From an uncultured Prevotella sp. (GTDB lineage Bacteria > Bacteroidota > Bacteroidia > Bacteroidales > Bacteroidaceae), in the NCBI GenBank assembly GCA_900314995.1, contig OMXK01000018.1:1-64000 (forward strand): a stretch of DNA of 64,000 bases, in the 5' to 3' direction. Position 1 is the stretch's first letter; each line of letters starts with the position of its first letter. A program made the position numbers and the translations under genes. Positions 60,812-64,000 of this stretch are shown here, piece after piece. The notes beneath the pieces were generated by a model. That model did no database searches, was not told the origin of the DNA, and worked only from the letters and a program-made list of their open reading frames with translations.

Positions 60812-61996
60812 CTATAAATCGCGGTCAACAATGGCCGCTACGCACGAATCCGACCATACATTCTCGGCCGTTTCCACCATATCTATAATCGTATAGATGG
60901 GCAGAATGACACCCAGGATGGCGACGGGAGCGCCAATGCCCGACATCAGCGAGAGGGTGAGGAAATAGCAGCCCATGGGCACACCCGCATTGCCTACAGC
61001 AGAGATGACGGAGATGAGTATCCACAAGAGGATGGTTGTCCATGTGATCGGTGTGCCGCCATTCTGCATCACGAAGAGCGAGGTGACGAGGATAAAGGCT
61101 GCACAGCCGTTCATATTGATCGTGGTGCAGATGGGCAGCACAAAGCGGGCGATATTCTTCTTGACCCCCAGACGATTCTCGGCGGTATCCATCGTCACAG
61201 GCAGTGTGGCTGCACTGCTCTTGGTGAAGAGGGCCATCAGCACGGCAGGCATCATACGTCCCAGCACATGGACGGGGTTCAGTCCTCGTGCCAGCAGGAA
61301 CAGTGGCAATACGACGAAGAACTGTATCACATTGCCACCCAGCACCACCAGCACATACTTGCCGATGCTGTCGGCTACGACACCTGCCGACACCTGTGCC
61401 GACAGTTGGGCTGAGAAAGCCACGATGCCAAGGGGCAGCGTCCAGATAAGGCCGCGAATCAGCAGGAAGAGCAGTTCCTGAAGTCCCAGCAACCCTTTCA
61501 CGACGACAGCCTTATTCTCGGATTCAGGCAACTTCGACAGTCCGATGCCGATGGCAAAGGCCAACAGCAGCAGCGAGAGCACATTGCCTTCGAGAAAAGG
61601 CTTGACGATATTATTCGGTATGAGACTAATCAGATGACTATAGTAAGATAGTTGGGGCGTATCAGCGACAGCCTCCCCACCCTGCCCGATAGCCTCAGCA
61701 GGCAGATTGCCAGGAGCCACCAGCACATAGAGTCCTGCTCCCACTGCCGCTGCGGCGAAGGTTGTGAGCAGTGTATAGGTGAGCGTATGCCCGAAGATCC
61801 TGCCTGAGCCCTGGGCTCCGAAAGTGGCAAACGTCGTGATGACCGCCAGCACAATCGTAGGTACCGCCAGCAATTGGAACAGCCGTGTGTAGACCACTGC
61901 CACAAACTCCATCGTCTGGTCGAGCCAATGCAGCCCTAACAGTCCCAATACCGCACCAACCACGAGTGCTGCTATCCATAATATCGTCTTCGTCAT
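60812..61996 (-). CDS. Dicarboxylate/amino acid:cation symporter (DAACS family)
   Basis: 394 residues with eight helices and two re-entrant loops, the GltP/SstT fold. Landmarks are the Ser-rich hairpin (MALFTKSSAATLPVTMDTAEN), the MNGCAAFI unwound helix (NMDG-type position), and VGNAGVPMGCYF in the second hairpin. It takes up dicarboxylic or small neutral amino acids with sodium or protons. Substrate cannot be read with confidence; aspartate/glutamate and serine/threonine are the main options. Confidence 0.88.
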   Translation of the reverse strand: MTKTILWIAALVVGAVLGLLGLHWLDQTMEFVAVVYTRLFQLLAVPTIVLAVITTFATFGAQGSGRIFGHTLTYTLLTTFAAAAVGAGLYVLVAPGNLPAEAIGQGGEAVADTPQLSYYSHLISLIPNNIVKPFLEGNVLSLLLLAFAIGIGLSKLPESENKAVVVKGLLGLQELLFLLIRGLIWTLPLGIVAFSAQLSAQVSAGVVADSIGKYVLVVLGGNVIQFFVVLPLFLLARGLNPVHVLGRMMPAVLMALFTKSSAATLPVTMDTAENRLGVKKNIARFVLPICTTINMNGCAAFILVTSLFVMQNGGTPITWTTILLWILISVISAVGNAGVPMGCYFLTLSLMSGIGAPVAILGVILPIYTIIDMVETAENVWSDSCVAAIVDRDL

Positions 61997-62024
61997 AATC
62001 TTTTGTTTCTAAAGTTTTCGGGTG

Positions 62025-62032
62025 CAAAGGTA
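62025..62032 (-). promoter_or_regulatory. -7 box for the symporter
   Basis: TACCTTTG on the minus strand, 28 bp before the ATG. Confidence 0.6.
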
Positions 62033-62119
62033 CGAACAAATAGCGGAACAGGAAATACCAACATGAGGGTATTTTGCAAAAAAGTGTATACGATTGGCGA
62101 TTAGTTCTAAAATTAGTCG

Positions 62120-62127
62120 TAACTTTG
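62120..62127 (+). promoter_or_regulatory. -7 box for tcdA
   Basis: TAACTTTG, 19 bp before the tcdA ATG. Confidence 0.6.
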
Positions 62128-62146
62128 CAGCCTAAATAATGACAAT

Positions 62147-62896
62147 ATGGCATCCACACAACCTATTTTCCGCAGGGCGGAACTTCTGTTGGGCGATGAG
62201 GTGATGAGCAGCATCGGCCAGAAGCGTGTGATCATCTTCGGTGTGGGCGGTGTTGGCTCGTGGTGCGCCGAGAGTCTGGTACGTTCAGGTATCACGCATC
62301 TCACTATCGTCGATTCAGACCGCGTCTGCATCACCAATATCAACCGCCAGCTGATGGCCACCTCGAAGACCGTAGGGCAGGTAAAGGTAGAAGCCCTGAA
62401 GGAGCGCCTGCTCAGCATCAACCCTCAGGCAGAGATCACTGCCCTGCAACAGATATTCACAGCCGAGACTGCCGACAGCTTCGATATCGGGAGCTACGAC
62501 TACATCATCGATGCCATCGACTCGCTGAAGGACAAGGCGCTGCTGATTCTGATGGCGACACAGACACAGGCAAAGTTCTATTCCTCAATGGGAGCAGCAC
62601 TGAAGCTCGACCCCACAAGGATCAAGTCTGCCGAGTTCTGGAAGGTGCAGGGTGACCCGCTGGCTCGTGCCCTCCGTAAGCGTTTCAAGCGCGACGGGCA
62701 GTACCCAAAACACAAGTTCCAATGCGTATATTCCGATGAACTATTGGAAAACAAAGGAACCCCGCCTGATGACGGCGAGGAACCCTCTATGTTCAATAAG
62801 CCACATACCAACGGCACCCTGGCTCACATCACCGCCATCTTCGGCTTTATGCTGGCGGGATTAGTCATCCAGGATGCCGTGAAAGAAAATTCTTAA
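62147..62896 (+). CDS. tcdA: tRNA threonylcarbamoyladenosine dehydratase TcdA
   Basis: E1/ThiF-like enzyme that uses ATP to cyclise t6A37 of tRNA to ct6A. The 249-residue protein has the Rossmann motif GVGGVGSWCAESLVRSGI, DSDRVCITNINRQ, the YDYIIDAIDSLKDKALL acidic strand and a C-terminal membrane-like helix (ITAIFGFMLAGLVIQDAV) as in E. coli TcdA. It acts downstream of TsaB, which is encoded at the start of the window. Single-gene unit. Confidence 0.92.
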   Translation: MASTQPIFRRAELLLGDEVMSSIGQKRVIIFGVGGVGSWCAESLVRSGITHLTIVDSDRVCITNINRQLMATSKTVGQVKVEALKERLLSINPQAEITALQQIFTAETADSFDIGSYDYIIDAIDSLKDKALLILMATQTQAKFYSSMGAALKLDPTRIKSAEFWKVQGDPLARALRKRFKRDGQYPKHKFQCVYSDELLENKGTPPDDGEEPSMFNKPHTNGTLAHITAIFGFMLAGLVIQDAVKENS

Positions 62897-62909
62897 TCAG
62901 CTACACAGT

Positions 62910-63983
62910 TTAGTTTTGGTGTGTCTGGCGCCAAGAGTGCACATAGTCCACCAAGGCACGTACGCGCTCGGGATCTGAGTCATTGGGGATAGAGTCATCG
63001 GCTCCGAGGATAAAGTTATCTGGAGCATTCTTCAGAATCTCGTCAACCTCAGCCTTTGCCTCCTCCAAGGTTCCCGTATAGAGCTTGCCCTGACGAGCCA
63101 GACCTCCGAGGACTGGACGATCGAACAGTTTGGCTACCTGCTGAGTGGTCAACGACTTGCCTTGGAATTCATGGTAGGGCACATTGACCACACTGCCAGG
63201 ATAATCCAGATAGTCTTTAAATGAGTCAGCCGAGAAATGACCGCCACCCTCGCAAACGTGCAGGATATTGAAAGGTGCCACCTCGTTGGCTGCATCAGCC
63301 AGCTGCTTGTCGTAAGGCTTGATAAGGTCGCGGAAGAGTTTGCCGCCGAAAGAGTCGATATCACCACCCTGACTAGAGATATAGAAACCATCGGCACCTG
63401 CCTTGCGGGCTTCGCGGATATAGTAGACCAGACTCTTGGTAAGTGCCTCAAGTGCAGGCTTCACGGCTTCAGGGTCCTTCTTGATCAGATCGAACAGCTG
63501 CTTCTTAGCTGCCTTTGGGTCACTGGCATTCCATGTGCCTGCAGCCTGATTCAGCAGGGCAAGCGGTGAATAGACGGTAGGAATGATAAATGCCTCGTCC
63601 TTCAACTCACGAGCCAGTTCGCGGACAACACCAATCTGCTCCACCCACTCCTGAGGGGTTACCTCCTTGATCTTCTTGAAATCGGCAGCACTCTTGATCT
63701 CCACCTGCTGCGGTACAAATTCATACTTCACATTGACGAAATCGACATGTGTAGCACGAAACCAGTCGATGTGCGACTTCACGGCCTTATAACCGAACTT
63801 GTCTGGGAAGTGGACATTGAAGAACACGGGCACATAGTCGTTAGGGCGACTCTGATCCAATACTTGCAACAGGAGCTCACGCTTGTTGTAGTTGTCATAA
63901 CTCTGTGCCGAAACTTGTGCACTGAAAGCGGTTGCAGCTACTGCACTCAGCAGAATACTGCGGAAAATCTGATTCTTTTTCAT
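62910..63983 (-). CDS. Exported uroporphyrinogen decarboxylase-fold protein
   Basis: A 357-residue protein with a clear cleavable signal peptide (residues 1-26, ending AQVSAQS) and the URO-D/MtaA TIM-barrel layout. It shows YVPVFFNVHFPDKFG at the N terminus, a mid-protein GADGFYISSQGGDIDSFGG, NILHVCEGGGHF, a strand-loop NVPYHEFQGK and the C-terminal GGLARQGKLYTGTLEEA and FILGADDSIPNDSDPERV. MtaA/CmuA relatives are cytoplasmic methyltransferases, and HemE is a cytoplasmic haem enzyme, so the periplasmic location is unusual. Function unknown. The promoter is outside the window. Confidence 0.78.
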   Translation of the reverse strand: MKKNQIFRSILLSAVAATAFSAQVSAQSYDNYNKRELLLQVLDQSRPNDYVPVFFNVHFPDKFGYKAVKSHIDWFRATHVDFVNVKYEFVPQQVEIKSAADFKKIKEVTPQEWVEQIGVVRELARELKDEAFIIPTVYSPLALLNQAAGTWNASDPKAAKKQLFDLIKKDPEAVKPALEALTKSLVYYIREARKAGADGFYISSQGGDIDSFGGKLFRDLIKPYDKQLADAANEVAPFNILHVCEGGGHFSADSFKDYLDYPGSVVNVPYHEFQGKSLTTQQVAKLFDRPVLGGLARQGKLYTGTLEEAKAEVDEILKNAPDNFILGADDSIPNDSDPERVRALVDYVHSWRQTHQN

Positions 63984-64000
63984 TGTCTAAAAATTTTAAT

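Overview
The window looks like a chromosomal segment of a Gram-negative Bacteroidales bacterium, most likely Prevotella or a near relative. Three things point there. Nearly every transcription unit begins with the Bacteroidetes sigma-A -7 box TAnnTTTG, usually TACCTTTG or TAACTTTG, with no clear Shine-Dalgarno. Bacteroidetes-restricted families are present (DUF4290, DUF4292, DUF4294, M28-type glutaminyl cyclase). The lipid A, MEP and anaerobic ribonucleotide reductase genes fit an anaerobic Gram-negative. Gene density is high, and many genes overlap by the 4-base ATGA. I see no rRNA, tRNA, prophage, insertion sequence with a transposase, or CRISPR array.

Layout. 0.3-6 kb: rightward operon tsaB-DUF4290-murA-rimM-dxr-rseP (tRNA modification, cell wall, ribosome maturation, isoprenoids, envelope proteolysis). 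6-8 kb: leftward M20 deacetylase and TerC. 8-8.7 kb: gene-free stretch with an orphan promoter and a tandem 22-bp repeat array. 8.7-14.8 kb: comEC-like gene facing the leftward operon dut-TPR-DUF4292-envC. 14.9-24.2 kb: dgt, yitT, then miaB-ABC exporter-two LTA-synthase-like transferases. 24.2-25.7 kb: decayed poly(A)-polymerase gene, short lipoprotein ORF and a second 22-bp array. 25.7-34.9 kb: surface glycan and lipid genes (fucosyltransferase, LpxL-like acyltransferase, glycosyltransferases, GT87, GtrA) plus a HhH/beta-barrel outer-membrane candidate. 35-42 kb: DUF4294, then lrp-C26/M19 fusion-glutaminyl cyclase, three FKBP isomerases and a sirtuin. 42.5-47.2 kb: conserved hypothetical-rpoN-PAP2-purE-ispG. 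47.3-53.8 kb: inositol-phosphate phosphatase, nrdDG, U32 peptidase-sufE and a lipoprotein. 53.9-57.6 kb: an LdcA-like gene and two AraC-type regulators with shared operators. 57.7-64 kb: a 308-bp MITE-like element, an EptA-like transferase, cysK, a DAACS symporter, tcdA and a secreted URO-D-fold protein.

The most distinctive features are two. (1) A small apparent regulon: an inverted repeat (TGCACGCATTTGG-N8-CCAAATGCGTGCA-like) lies 31-32 bp upstream of the -7 box of three leftward promoters. These drive an HTH-only AraC gene, an operon ending in a membrane-anchored TPR-AraC regulator, and an LD-carboxypeptidase homologue whose catalytic Ser and His are both replaced. (2) A family of hairpin-forming 22-bp tandem repeats, exactly four units at each of three intergenic loci, one of them inside the 308-bp element with perfect 34-bp terminal inverted repeats; related units lie in the comEC leader.

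Gene functions are homology calls made by eye. Promoters, operators and terminators are sequence patterns and have not been tested.
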